Made by a program: the position numbers and the translations under genes. A stretch of DNA of 64,000 nucleotides from Paenibacillus sp. L3-i20 (GTDB lineage: Bacteria > Bacillota > Bacilli > Paenibacillales > Paenibacillaceae). Every line of letters starts with the position of its first letter. Position 1 is the stretch's first letter. The stretch is taken from positions 2,655,636-2,719,635 of the forward strand of contig NZ_BQME02000001.1 of NCBI RefSeq assembly GCF_022180385.2, given 5' to 3'. Below the pieces are notes generated by a model, which had not been told where the DNA came from, made no database searches, and saw only the letters and a program-made list of their open reading frames with translations. Positions 63,348 through 64,000 of the stretch are shown here, one piece after another.

Positions 63348-63433
63348 GTCATCGTAAAAACTATTAAAGGAATTAAAAATAGGGCTCACCTTTTTTATAA
63401 AGGAGCCCTATTTTTTTAGGTTAGAACGTGCAG

Positions 63434-63800
63434 TTACATGTTGGTTGTACATAATTTGTAATAAAGATTTTCTTGTTGCATCAACTCTTCATGCGTGCCG
63501 GATTCAATAATCTTTCCATTGTCCAAAACAACAATGCGACTGGCTAGGTTAGCTAGTTCTATTTTATGCGTAACGATAAGGGCGGTTTTTCCCTTTAAAA
63601 AGGCAAGTAAGTTTTGCATTACCGCTTGTTCGGTTTGATGATCGAGAGAAGAAGTAGGCTCATCAAAAATATACAGATCTGATTGTCTCAAGAAAACTCT
63701 CGACAAGGAAAGTTGTTGTCGTTGTCCCCCCGAAAAATTCGAACCGCTTTCATCCACATGAAAAAGACCGTTCAGTATAAACGATCTTTGACTTGTCTGT
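63434..63800 (-). pseudogene. ABC transporter ATPase, C-terminal remnant
   Basis: Only the part from just before the signature is left: LNGLFHVDESGSNFSGGQRQ, Walker B LYIFDEPTSSLD and VTHKIELANLASRIVVLDNG. The Walker A half and any membrane domain are missing; the frame opens at about 63800 where a different coding frame ends. The wording is that of half-size exporters (CydD/bacteriocin type). Confidence 0.75.
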
Positions 63801-64000
63801 TATCTCCGTATTAGCTTCCGTATTACTTTCTTAAATAGTAGAGCCAAAAAATAGAGGGCAGGTAGAGGATCTTTGATGCTCCAAACAGCAGGAGCTTTCT
63901 TCATAAAATGTGATTTGACGATTTCAAGGATGGTTAGTTGTTTCGTTCTTACGTAATTACGTGATGAGATAAGATCCTCGAACAGAAAGCAGAATGCGAT
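63800..64000 (-). CDS. C-terminal end of an unrecognised protein (partial at window edge)
   Basis: An open frame runs in from the right edge for 66 codons to a TAA. The peptide (IAFCFLFEDLISSRNYVRTK, then FMKKAPAVWSIKDPLPALYF and the basic end KKVIRKLIRR) is protein-like. The start and most of the gene lie outside. I do not recognise the family. Confidence 0.45.
   Translation of the reverse strand: MAFCFLFEDLISSRNYVRTKQLTILEIVKSHFMKKAPAVWSIKDPLPALYFLALLFKKVIRKLIRR

Noticed and set aside
1..64000. CRISPR array, tRNA or rRNA genes, prophage
   Set aside because: No regular spaced repeats, no tRNA T-loop with matching acceptor stem and no phage structural genes were seen on reading through both strands; a dedicated search was not possible.

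Overview
The window looks like a chromosomal segment of a Gram-positive, spore-forming member of the Paenibacillus/Bacillales type. The indicators are strong AGGAGG-type ribosome binding sites, frequent TTG and GTG starts, many lipoprotein signal peptides, Btr-like AraC/siderophore-binding fusions, an SLH-domain remnant, a BclA/exosporium-like collagen protein and HxlR, LytTR and DUF3021 genes. No rRNA, tRNA or CRISPR array was seen. This assignment is inference from gene content.

Layout. 0-8 kb: end of a zinc alcohol/butanediol dehydrogenase, a queuosine-precursor transporter under a preQ1-I riboswitch, a serine hydrolase with a LytTR/DUF3021 pair, an internally duplicated membrane protein, a GNAT and a Nudix gene. 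8-11.5 kb: an iron-siderophore binding lipoprotein, its AraC regulator and a threonine-aldolase-like enzyme. 11.5-13 kb: a small graveyard of IS66 and IS3 remnants. 13-17 kb: a secreted stalk-domain protein and an ABC exporter pair. 17-20 kb: a rearranged peptide-transport locus in which a broken oligopeptide-binding protein and a broken OppF ATPase meet head to head. 20-31 kb: scattered metabolic and regulatory genes, including a sensor kinase and response regulator fused in one chain and a divergent HxlR/reductase pair.

31-38 kb holds a chitin-binding-type secreted protein and a six-gene leftward operon (HAD phosphatase, two sugar ABC permeases, a sugar-binding lipoprotein, a nucleoside hydrolase, a sugar isomerase). 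It reads as uptake and cleavage of a nucleoside or other N-glycoside. 38-43 kb has two genes each broken by a single in-frame TAG (methyltransferase, BclA-like spore protein) and a 72-residue protein that is almost half methionine. 43-46 kb carries an ECF42-type sigma factor with its DGPF/YCII partner; three TGTCGA-N17-CGTC promoter-like elements lie around it, the last in front of a DUF1801 gene, so a local regulon can be read from sequence.

46-63.4 kb is an iron-siderophore uptake island: three lipoprotein binding proteins, two AraC-binding-protein fusions, one AraC frame that runs without a stop through a perfect Fur box into a lipoprotein gene, an ABC exporter, and a FecCD permease pair. 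Several Fur-box-like palindromes precede these genes. No dedicated ATPase for the FecCD permeases and no siderophore biosynthesis genes are present in the window. Gene decay is unusually common: about a dozen remnants or frameshifted genes are listed.
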